Source: Diaporthe sp. PMI_573 (Eukaryota; Ascomycota; Sordariomycetes; Diaporthales; Diaporthaceae). From it: a stretch of 64,000 nucleotides of DNA. The stretch's first letter is position 1; every line of letters starts with the position of its first letter. The notes under the pieces were generated by a model. It made no database searches, was not told where the DNA came from, and saw only the letters and a program-made list of their open reading frames with translations. The position numbers and the translations under genes were made by a program. Of this stretch, positions 1-9,526 are shown piece after piece. The stretch spans positions 122,492-186,491 of the forward strand of contig JAJTUP010000106.1 in NCBI GenBank assembly GCA_021399435.1, given 5' to 3'.

Positions 1-1931
1 TGGCCGGATTGTTGTCGTGGCCGCCGTATGGCTTCTAGTGCGGAGCGGCTGCTCGTCATGACAGTCATATCCCGCCAGCAGAGTCCAGACGGCATACATC
101 TCAATACCATCTCTATAGCTCCCAACTCGGCGATGTATAGGTTCAGCTCCTCCGTCAACCCGAGAGTGATGGAGTAGCTGGCCACTACCTCGTCATCTTT
201 GTTGATCGCCGTATCTCGTACGACACCTCCCATGCCTACCATGCCCCTTCTCTGCGAGGAGCAGGTGGCAATAACTATGCCATTCACCCTCTTTGCTTCG
301 TCCACCGCTCTCTCCCGGTCAGGGTCGCACGACACCGGGATACGGTTCCTCCATGGCGGTAACGCGTACTCCCGAATGATCTCCATTCGTTCAGTGGCTG
401 TTTCCCCTTGTACTTGAGCAATCCTCTGCATCGGCGATACGAATCGGCGACACACTTTCACTTTCAGTGTCGCCAACGGGTGTGTCCTGGGAAGGGTCCG
501 GAGGTTGATCCAAAACCTTGTTGCCGCTTGCGCATGCCGTTCTTGCACCGGTTGGATGCTAGCTTCGGCCTCTGCCACCGCCGTTGCGACGGTCCGGAAA
601 GCCCCCGTGATCGCCTGTGCTCCGACCATCTGTGCCTTGTCCAGCCAAGCAGCTTCTCTAATGCCACATGAGTGCGCCCACACGCTGGACGCATAGTCCA
701 TGGTGGGAGCTACTGTTGCTACGAACAGTTGTCTCGCAGTCCGCGGTGACAGCATCTTCAGTCTTCTCAGACACATAGCAGCCGAGAGCCCCTTTGCGGC
801 GGCTCTAGCTATGTGTTCCTTGTACCGCAGTTTCGCGTCCATGACCACTCCCAGGATCTTGGCGCTCGCCTTGGGCTTGACTACTTTTCCTTTGATCATG
901 AACGCTTTGTCGCTGGTACGCGCGGCGTTTCGCGTGAAATGCACGATGGTCGTCTTGTCTCCGTTGAACGTCGCACCGCTCCGTCTTTCCCAGCCCAGTG
1001 CTTCGTCTATAATTGATTGGATGCCGGCTCGATTCTCCTCCGCTGTTGGTCCCACCACCCAGGCTGAGTAGTCGTCCACGAATGCCATCGAACCACCTCT
1101 TGCGTTGATTCTTCTCTGCACCAAATCTGCATTGAAGAACAGGAACAACACCGGCGACAGTGGTGATCCTTGCGGGAGACCTGCCTGCGGCAACTCCCGT
1201 AGCTGTGACTTGTACCCATTTACCACCACGGTGGCCATGCGTCCAGAGCAGAAGGCGTCAATCCATCTCACCAGTCCACCAGGTATGCCTCTCGCCTTCA
1301 GCCTCTCCAGTAGTCGTTCTTTGAACACTCCGTTGTAAGCACCCTTGACGTCGAAACTGATCAGACTGAGCACCCTGCCGGCCCTCCATGCCTTGTAGAT
1401 CTGCTCGGGTGTCATTCTGGCCGCGTCTGCATATGTCCGGCCCGGCGATCGTGGTGCCTGAGCCTTACTCAGTGTATCCAGCTGTAGTCGGGTCTGCTCC
1501 AGCTTGTCGCAAACCTGGGTAAGCTGCTGTCGGACTTGCGATAATTCTTGTGCCATCTGGGCCGTAGTCCTAGTAACTTCCTCAGCCATGCGGTCCCTAA
1601 GCTTAGCAAACTCGAGCTGAAATTCCGCCTTCATCGATTCCATTCTCTTATTGAAATCTTGTTCCAGGAGTCGTTTTAGGCTCTGGGCAACCTCGCTCAT
1701 GCTACCAGCTGCCTTAGGCGCGGCCCGTTTCTTAGCTCGGGTATGACTCGGAGTTCCCTCACTGCTCTCCTCTTCCTGCCATTCCATAGCACCTTTTTGC
1801 TGCTTGGATTCCAACGCCCTCGTCGTTCTGGTCCTTTTACGCAGGGGACGATGACATCCCCCGCCCGGAACATCCTGTTCGCCTTCCATGACGACAATGA
1901 CGTCTGATGCGGGGTTCGCAACACCAGACAT
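1..1931 (-). pseudogene. LINE ORF1::reverse transcriptase/RNase H fusion, partial
   Basis: One uninterrupted minus-strand frame of 643 codons from ATG at 1931 to the window edge. Residues about 1-77 are basic and low in complexity. Residues about 78-150 are a Glu/Gln/Arg-rich predicted coiled coil typical of LINE ORF1. At about residue 166 the text TYADAARMTPEQIYKAW passes straight from an ORF1-like motif into the middle of a reverse transcriptase. The RT shows GLPQGSPLSP (about residue 250) and the catalytic MAFVDDYSAW (about 283). From about residue 550 an RNase H-like segment begins (VVRDT, then YIAELGAIEMVL). The end of ORF1, the AP endonuclease and the first RT blocks are absent, so this is an internally deleted copy whose frame happened to be preserved. 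It is probably not autonomous. Confidence 0.85.
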
Positions 1932-2180
1932 CCACCAGTGGCCAGAATCTCCGCCAAGCGGCCACCAGGTATTTCAAAGGTTGTAAAGAAGATAAAATAT
2001 TTAGATTCGAGATCCGAAACCAATTGCAGGATCCTGTGAGATGTGGTGAGTCTGAGGGGGTTCTTATTTAATGATGCTGTCAGATGTGACGGGTGCTTTG
2101 GGTTAGGTGCCTGAGGCATCAATGGTTGAATCATGACAAAACCAGCCCCCTTACGGGTGGGGTCCCACCAAGGAACCAAG
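1..2180 (-). mobile_element. Tad1-like non-LTR retrotransposon (LINE), 5' part, runs off the window
   Basis: Minus-strand element recognised from its coding region (next entry). The 5' boundary is a guess: coding starts at 1931 and the bases up to about 2180 look like the leader. No target duplication or 3' tail can be seen, because the 3' end lies outside the window. Tad1-clade elements normally have ORF1 (coiled coil, zinc knuckles) and ORF2 (AP endonuclease, reverse transcriptase, RNase H). Here the endonuclease region is missing. Confidence 0.8.
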
Positions 2181-4330
2181 ACAAGACATCATCACAACAC
2201 ACACAGTGACCACCCCATCAATTGGACCATAATTACACGTCCCATATACCTAAAAGGGTGATAATCTGACAGATGCAGCATTAAATCCATCCCTACTCAA
2301 ACCTCGATGGGATTTGCAATGAAAGTGTCGGGTTTGGGGAAATTTGCTCAGAAATGGGCTCAGAACCCTGTCGCTCACTGACGGTGGTGGGAAGATGGTC
2401 CAAGCGCCCAAGCTAGCGCCAAAGACGACGACACCGAGGGAAAAAGTTTGGAGCGTTGCGACATCGCATCCATTTTCGAGTCCGACTTCTACCATCCTTC
2501 ACTGCCGTCAGCCCCTCCACGAGCGCTACACCAAGTACGGAGCTCCGGTGCCTGCGTCAAAATCATGCTGCGAAAAAGTGCAACGATATGAAAGGGATAC
2601 TGCCGTTGAGGAGACGGCGTTCAACGACAGAGACGAGCCGAGGAGTATGCAGTACGTCTGCCGCTCCTGCATACTGCGTCTCGGGTAACCATGGCGAACT
2701 CCTGCACAACCACGACGATGGCCCCAGCCATGGGCCCGCCTACCCTGGCGAATGAACCACACTTCGACCGTTCCAGGTGACAGAGCCAGCCTCAGCAAGG
2801 ATGAGTCGAATCGCGCCAAGCACGAGGACAACCTGGGTCGAGACTACCACGAGGCCGAGCGATTTTGGACCACGGACAGTGACTGGTCCGCCGCCAGCCT
2901 CCACGAGCTCACGGACACCCAAGACATCGATCAAATTCTCGCACTTGCCGTCCCACCTTCGCTCGAATTCAGAAAAGTCCAAACGGGCCCTCCGAACTCC
3001 CGCCCGTCGAAGTCCAGGCCTGCGCCAAAATAGACTAACATCCTCTGCCTGTTTCGGTCCCCGCAGCTGTATCATTCTCGTTTACCCATATTAAATCATG
3101 GTATTGGGCTATGGGGCACAATCGCGCCAGCCTGAGCGATCTGTTCATTATCTGGATCTCCTCGTATTTGATTATGGCTGTCGAAAACAAACTTATTGTG
3201 GATCCGAGCTGATATATGTCATGTTTGCAGGACATACCCTTATACCGGCAGCAAACTTTCGGGAGGCTCTTCAATCCAGCCTTCACCTGGTTCCACATCT
3301 GGGCCTGGTGTATAAGCATTTAGAAGTCCCCTATACTCCAGCCTCACACATCACATTTCAGCAAAATCAAACGCCTGACTCTTACCTTCTCCCGGTGGAT
3401 ATCTGCCACCGATGCACCCACAATGCTCATAATTTCGCTCTCCTTGTTGACGATCAACAGATCCGTGCAGGCTCCCTTGATAGTCTTTAGCGCAATCTCA
3501 TCGCTTTTCTCCAACCTCTCTACCATACTCTGCCCTGCCGCGCAAAGGGCGGCTGCCAGTATCGCAAAATGATCTGCGGCCACTTTCAGACGGCTTCATC
3601 CAGTAATTTGAGCACCGATATAGGAGTTCGCAGCGTGACGTGGTTGCGCGAGGTAGTCCAACGGAGGCTTCTCGAATCACTCGGCTCTGATTGTAGCGTT
3701 TCTCGCTTCGTGACATGTCAGCGGCTGCCGGCTTCGCTAGTAATCTGGGCTTGGAGCGCACCAAAGCGTTTATAGTTGTTCACGGGGGCCTCCTTATCAT
3801 GACCGACCCCTTCCCGGTCAGGCGCACTCAGAGCGAGATTCCCAAATTCTCCCCTGGGACCGCCAAGAACCTTCTCGGTCCCTGAATACGGATGGTCTAC
3901 CAGCGCAGCAGCAACGACCCTGTAGTCTGCATCTTGCTTTTTTGTGCTGGTTTGCTCGGAGATTGACACCGATAGATCGTGATCAGGGGGAGTGGGTCCA
4001 TCAAGGGCATTTATGTCCTCGCTATCGCCCTCAACCCCGCACACGCTCCCTATGACCAAAGGAAGTTTCGGAATCCGATTCGATAAGATAAGCTTTAGCT
4101 TTTGCGCTCCAATATACGTAGATTTGTTTGCCTCATTAACCTGAGGAATACTGGACTTGTCTTATCAACATAGGTGACTATGTATGTGTGCCTGCACCAA
4201 AGTGTATATTTTTGTTTTGTACTTTTGTTTATTTCCAGCCATGACGAAAGGGTACAGTACTGTACTGTACACACGATACTAAATTCATAATCTTACCTAC
4301 ATGAAGAAGATTCTGGCACTATTTCAAGGG
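2181..4330. other. No assignable gene; short unsupported open frames
   Basis: Several overlapping frames of 80-130 codons occur on both strands (for example plus 2344-2688 and 2752-3033, minus 3344-3583 and 3718-4059). None shows a recognisable domain or a clear splice structure. The minus frames at 3.3-4.06 kb have coding-like composition and could be exons of an unknown gene, but I cannot join them. The stretch 4060-4330 is AT-rich and featureless. Confidence 0.4.
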
Positions 4331-4402
4331 GTTGTCGATAACGAGCGTGAAGCCAGCTTCAGGTGGATTTTCGAGCAGGTTTATGAAAAACGATAATTCA
4401 AC

Positions 4403-4556
4403 CAGGGTAGGGAATCAATCCACGACTTCCACGGTATTGATCAATATATTGACTTCAATCCACGTCAACGTCAATCCACGAGACCTGTTGTTATGTAATC
4501 AATCCATCCACCGGTGGGGGCTCGTGGATTGAGATGTGGATTGACGTGGACGCTAG
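4403..4556. repeat. Solo hAT-type terminus with CAATCCAC subterminal repeats
   Basis: Starts with CAGGGTAGGGAATCAATCC, the CAGGG head seen at other hAT ends in this window. About 150 bp follow in which CAATCCAC or its complement GTGGATTG recurs in both orientations. No matching opposite terminus was found nearby, so this looks like an orphan end. The hAT pseudogene at 5.55-6.13 kb may belong to it, but nothing links the two directly. Confidence 0.6.
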
Positions 4557-4559
4557 TCC

Positions 4560-5550
4560 GGGGTATGGGCGACTTGATATATTTCGTTAATATTTGCTAT
4601 GTATCTCTGCGCAAACACTAACACATCTAATCAGGCAATACCTCGGACGCGTTCTGACACGTCGTGACGCGTTATAAAAGGGCGCTGAACCCTCTTATGA
4701 CATTTCTCACGCAAGCTAACACATCACATTTCTCTCACAACGTTCTTATCAGCCAATACAGCCAGTGCTTCTAAAACACACAGTGCAGGGTACAGTCATT
4801 CATCAACATTTGAATTGGCTGATCCCTGATGAGATTTGGTCTGCACCCAGGCTTGTCATTTCGGCTGAACGGTTATTATATCTATCTTTCAATGGCATGG
4901 GAGTGAGGCAATTGGGCACTACGGGAAGTGGTATTTCCGAATGGTGGGAGGTGGGAAAGAGAGGACAAAGGATTGTATATTCGAATGAGGGAGATTATTT
5001 GCGAAGCCCGACAGGATCCGAAGGTGTCGGCGGAGAGATAGCCTCGCGGTTTGGTGTAATCGGCAGAGAGTGCAGTGATCTCCACAGCTTCCAGCTCCGT
5101 TTCTCCCACTTGCCCAGCAATGCGGCGCACGCGACCAGAATGCCGAACACCCTGCGAGATCGAGGTCGCTCATGGCCAGTTTTCAGGCTCGACTTATCCG
5201 TGCTTACTCACGATAGAGCGGTCCGGCTGGTTGCCATTGATCTCACCATGGTTCAGCGTCGTCAGAGTGTTGCAGACAGGCTCGGCGATGGTAGGACGAC
5301 GGCGCCGCCGAAACCCGGCCCACTTGACAGTGCAATTCGTTCAGGGTGAAAGTCAGCGAGGTCGCAATCAGAGGAAGTCTCCACGGGGAATAGTGTCGGC
5401 GTTTGGTGGAGAGGCGCGAGGGAAGGACGGAGGGCGGAACGCGGCGGTGACCCCGGGCAGCGACATGGCCCTGTCCTGATCGCTTCGGGGAGCTATCTAC
5501 TATGCTCTCTCTATCGACCCTCTGCGCCTCCACCGGCTGACGCAGGTCCT
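4560..5550. other. No recognisable gene
   Basis: A 194-codon plus-strand frame (4765-5349) and shorter minus-strand frames overlap here. None resembles a known domain. AT-rich up to 4.8 kb, then mixed composition. Confidence 0.35.
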
Positions 5551-5552
5551 TG

Positions 5553-6128
5553 AATGACTTTGACACTACCTGGGAGGAACATCCTGAGTGGATTGAGAGC
5601 AATAAGACTGCCGTAGAAGATCTCTGGAAGTCTCGTTACGCACCAGTCGCCAAGTAGGCGGAGTCATCAGCCCAGTCCTTGGTTGAAAAGCCACTAGTGA
5701 AGAACTCGTTTCTTGCATGGGAAGACGAACATGAGGATCCCGAGCTTCCCACCCTATTTGATGAGTATCAGAACTATATATCAGCCCCAAGAATCAAAGT
5801 CAAAGATGTACGAAAGTGGTGGCTTGAGGATACACAACAAACGCTCTATCGAAACCTTTCCAAAATGGCGCTCGATCTTTTGTCAATTCCTGCGATGTCT
5901 GCTGAGCCAGAACGTCTCTTCTCTGATACGAAAATCACCCTCCAAGATCGCAGGAACAGGTTAGGGATTGATATAATCGAGGCAATTGAGTGCATAAAGT
6001 CTTGGTCGAAGACTCGCAACTCGGCTTGGGTTGACGACGTTGAGCTTGTCTTGGATACAGCTATCATTGGAGAGGATGAACAGCAGGGGTCTTCTAACAT
6101 TATACCTGATATTACGAGCAATAGATAG
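5553..6128 (+). pseudogene. hAT transposase C-terminal fragment (dimerisation domain), with in-frame stop
   Basis: Reads as the last third of a hAT transposase: EDLWKSRYAPVAK, then a TAG at 5655-5657, then continuation in the same frame into the dimerisation core LSKMALDLLSIPAMSAE and PERLFSDTKITL, followed by the usual helical tail ending in a stop at 6126-6128. In hAT proteins the Glu of the SAE-type motif completes the catalytic triad. The DNA-binding and DDE parts are not present upstream. A 35-bp stretch around 5737-5771 is closely matched at 61.18-61.21 kb, so another piece of the same family lies there. Confidence 0.85.
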
Positions 6129-6743
6129 TATGCAAGCAATTCAAACTCAAAATGCTCGAATCTCTGGAGTTTTCTTTTGACCTCTAGTTCTACTTCATTC
6201 TCACACCTAAGCAATAGGAGTGACGTTAAATTAGTTAATTCTGTAGACTGTAGCTCAAGTAAACCCTTAACCTACGCGAGTGAGGTCTAGGAAAACGGTT
6301 TCCGGAGCGTTCTCGTTATCTGGCAATAGTATAATCTTATATGTTAGCTGTGAATAGCTTCATCTCTATCAAACAGTGATGGATTTGTGGGAACAGCTTT
6401 TTTGACGATAGAATCTCTCTTGTTCCTCTTCTATCTAGCTGGAAGATAGCTAGCTAGCTATCCCTCGAGGTCAGTCTGATCCCGGAGGCTTCAGATTTCA
6501 GGATACAATTTTTCAACATTTCGTTCTAGGATCAGGTAAAGGGAATGCTTATTATCTGTTTGCAACCTTAGAAGTTTCTAAGTTCCTGGAATAGGTTACA
6601 AATCTAAACTTCAAAACGCAGTTTTCTCAATTCAAAATGCCTAAAACGAATTATAAGATTAAGGATACCACCTACAGTGGCGACGGGCGTGCAGGCAGCC
6701 GTCGACGGCTCGCCCTGGTGGCTGCAGGAGGTACGAAAACAAC
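6129..6743. other. AT-rich interval upstream of the RNase III gene
   Basis: No helicase, PAZ or other Dicer domain can be read here in any frame. It contains a short run of the palindromic tetramer CTAG/GCTA near 6.45 kb. It may hold the promoter of the gene starting at 6744. Confidence 0.35.
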
Positions 6744-7917
6744 ATGGAGGACTATCGTGCCATGGTTGATCGTGAAGCGCAAGGGAGTAGGCTCGATGGT
6801 TCAGCCACCATTGCTCCTCCTGATGAGGAGCAAGAAGCAACTACACAGTACCCGAGCTACGTCACTGCGTTATACACTTACGAACGCCTTGAATTTGTCG
6901 GGGATGCCATACTGGATCACATTATAGTTGGAGGTACGTATGGGCTCATTTCAGATACTTCTTAACGCCTCACAGGACATTGTCCAAGCCCGCGCGTTGT
7001 TCATGGTGCTTTCTAGCTAACACGCTGAAGAACTCTTCACCGAGACCCATGAGGCACTAGAGAATTGGGAAATGCACCTCCTCCGGACCGCCGTTGTCAA
7101 CGCGGACATTCTCGGCTTCCTGATCATGGAGTGGGGACCGAAGCTGACAACAAACGATATCATCATAGATAACGGGGAAGAGAACGGAAGCAGGAAGCAC
7201 AGCCCAAGTCTCCAGGCCGTGGAGACCACCACTCCACTGTGGTATTACATGCGCTCCCAGTCGGCCGAATTGGCTGCTGAGCGGGAGGCTACTCGCAGGC
7301 GCCACGCCGAGCTCCGTGAGTCCATCCTCGACGCCATGAATTCCGGCACACGCTACCCTTGGGCGCTGCTAGCCCGGCTTCATGCTCCCAAGTTCTTCTC
7401 AAACCTGTACGAGGCACTGGTCGGTGCCATATGGGTCGACTCTGGCAGCTTCGATGCCTGCAAGGCCTTCGTCGAGAGGTCGGGGCTGTTGGCATATCTG
7501 AGGAGGCTTCGCGCCAAACCCGCGGACCATGTTTGGCACCCGAAGGAGGAGCTGGGCCGGTTGGCCGTCTCTGATACGGTGAGATATGAGCTCCGGGAGG
7601 CTGAAGGAGAGGATATTGGATGTGAAAGGTTCGGTTGCAAGGTGTTCCTGGGCGAGAAGGAAGTTGCAGACGTGGATGGCGCCCTCTTCAAGGAAGAAGC
7701 TAGAGTAAAGGCCGCTACTGAAGCCGTGGCGGAATTGAAGAAGAAAATTGTCCGATCGCGTAATGATAGGAATGAGCCGCATATTCCTATGATTTCTGAC
7801 AGCGCTTTATCCTTGCCAATAGCCCGGGAAGGAATCTCAACCAAAGAAGGCAGCTCGTCGAGAGTGATGGGTCGATATACGACCGAAAAAGGTGCCAGGA
7901 TTGACTTGCAGAGCTGA
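6744..7917 (+). CDS. Dicer-like ribonuclease III, compact (RNase III domain plus dsRBD)
   Basis: Two exons, 6744-6933 and 7031-7917. The intron (97 bp) has donor GTACGT, branch CTAAC and acceptor GAAG. Splicing joins the RNase III signature YERLEFVGDAILDHIIV to ELFTETHEALENWEMHLLRT, as in fungal Dicer-like 2 C termini. The second acidic block reads FFSNLYEALVGAIWVDSG, so the expected second catalytic Asp (position before LYEA) is Asn while the following Glu is kept. A double-stranded-RNA-binding domain follows (HPKEELGRL to AVAELKKK). Full Dicers exceed 1,300 residues; this product is about 358 and lacks helicase, PAZ and the first RNase III domain. It is either a degenerated Dicer tail or a stand-alone RNase III. 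The last ~58 codons overlap an antisense NLR fragment, so the natural C terminus has been replaced. The start at 6744 is the first in-frame ATG I can justify and is uncertain. Confidence 0.75.
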
Positions 7918-8050
7918 CGATGCCTTGAGATCTCGATTTGGCCCATCATTCTGCTGTAAAGACTGTCCAATCCAGGGGGAAACATGGCCAGAGTCTCCTC
8001 GTTCACCTCCCAAGCTGACATCTTTGCGAGTTCCTGGCAGACCAAATCTC
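7740..8050 (-). pseudogene. NACHT/NLR (STAND) protein internal fragment, antisense to the RNase III 3' end
   Basis: About 102 minus-strand codons match the segment that follows the NACHT ATPase in HET-E/NWD-type fungal NLRs: MFPPGLDSLYSRMMGQI, then SVVYRPITLDELPSLVEI, then ICGSFLSLRDRTIFF. In intact proteins this continues with a VHQSAKDYL-type motif. Here similarity stops at 7740, exactly where the RNase III dsRBD ends on the other strand. The 5' end at about 8050 is also abrupt. Only this module is present, so it is a rearranged fragment. Confidence 0.75.
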
Positions 8051-8397
8051 GTCCATGCTTCGTCTTGCTTTTTCCATGCTTCTAGCAAAATCTTAAGGAT
8101 CCCGGTTTGCTCGCTCATCTGCTCCTGAAGGGTTTTCGATGTCGCGTCTCCGCCATCGTTCGTCTTTGTCTGTGCGCCGTTGGAGGCTGCGGCTTGCGTG
8201 GCACCTCCCTTCTGCCCGAGTGCGTCCTGAACTTCTTCATTCTGTAATTTCTTTGCGGTCGGCTTTCGCGGGCGTCGCTGTGGGCGACCACCACTCTCTT
8301 CCACTTCAGGCGCGACCGTGATCGCGTCTTCAGCTTCCATTCCGGTAATCTGGGACGCGTCGGGGCGTGCGGGGCACGCTAGCGTGGCGTCGCGCAT
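8051..8397 (-). pseudogene. Unknown basic/helical N-terminal segment, possibly LINE ORF1-derived
   Basis: Starts with ATG at 8397. It is rich in Pro/Arg/Lys at first (GRPQRRPRKPTAKKLQ), then predicted helical (SEQTGILKILLEAWKKQD). The layout, a basic leader followed by a coiled-coil-like stretch, resembles the ORF1 leader of the LINE at the window start, but sequence identity is weak. The frame loses sense where the NLR fragment begins (about 8050). Confidence 0.35.
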
Positions 8398-8912
8398 CGC
8401 TAAATCCCCACCACTTCAACCCCTCACAATGCTTAAATCAACCACAAGTTGAGCAACGAAATAGATGACCAAGCTCCAACAACAATTCGATTCTTTTTTT
8501 GATTTCCAAGCCCTCGGCGACTGTCTTGAATATAGTGCAGTCAAAGGCGAAATGGGTTTCGCTCAAATCTATAGATAACATTTTTAGTAGTGGTGGTGTG
8601 GGTCTAGGTCACGTGGCTTGGCAGATCACGTTCGTAGTGCCGAAGTACCTCAGGAGAAATCGATAACAGTAATCCATCTAGGACTCAGCCTATCCCAAAA
8701 ACGCTTAGGTCCCACATTCTCTTCCCTTCGTTCGTCTCATCGTCCTCACTCTTTCCCTCTACTACTATACACAGCACTGTAGTCATTCGACGATATACTT
8801 TCCGAACACTCCATTGCGTCTACGCCCCCGACCTGATCTCCCCTAAACCACAACCCCCTCTTTTGTCTCGAGCCACGTTATCCACGACGCACTCAGGCAC
8901 GCCCCCCTCCCA
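8398..8912. promoter_or_regulatory. Upstream region of the Zn2Cys6 gene
   Basis: No gene is readable. From about 8700 the sequence becomes C/T-rich (runs such as TCTCATCGTCCTCACTC), a common feature of 5' leaders and core promoters of filamentous ascomycetes. Assignment as promoter is inference from position. Confidence 0.35.
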
Positions 8913-9518
8913 ATGGCGTCTGAGAAATCAGCCCATATACCCAGTATGGATAATCACATGGAACAAGATTCTCCTTCCGAAAACACACCTTCATTCGACC
9001 TTCACTATTCGGGCGCAACCCCTGTCTCTATAAAGCAGACCACAGGTGTCTCAACAGCCTCAGCTTTGAACCCATCCGCCGGCACTTCCGCGACCGCCAA
9101 CACTACCCAGACCGCCGACACGTCCTCCTCCACCGGCACTCCCAATGCGCCGCCTGCGACCTCCCTCTCCAGCACGGCCGTCTCCAGGAGGCGGAGGGGC
9201 CTGGGCATGGTGACTCGCAATGCCTGCACGGAGTGTCGGAAGAAGCGCGCAAAGGTGCTACTACACTGCTCTCATTCCCACCCGAACCGTAATGTCATCC
9301 GGCCGCGCAAGCCGCGCAAGCCTCCTAAACTGATGTTTACTATTCTGCGCTATAGTGCGATGGCCAGCAGCCATGTAGCAGATGCAGCGCCTATGAGGAC
9401 GTCAAATGCCATTATGAGATCCCTGTGCGACAGACTAAGGAGAGCCTCCGCAGCGAGATCGAGCATCTACGCCACCAACAAGTCTCGAGCGAGTCGGTCA
9501 TCAGCGCCCTCTCGCACA

Positions 9519-9526
9519 ACGCACAA
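9519..9526. repeat. 8-bp target-site duplication, left copy (ACGCACAA)
   Basis: Identical to 12509-12516. Eight bases is the standard hAT duplication length. Removing the element plus one copy restores the reading frame of the host gene. Confidence 0.97.

Noticed and set aside
2344..3094. Several overlapping plus-strand frames near 2.3-3.1 kb
   Set aside because: Frames overlap in all phases without splice sites joining them and without any domain.
4765..5349. 194-codon plus-strand open frame
   Set aside because: No recognisable domain and long overlapping frames on the minus strand. Composition alone does not support a gene.
9005..9229. Minus-strand frame opposite the Zn2Cys6 N terminus
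   Set aside because: Shadow of the Ser/Thr/Ala-rich coding exon.
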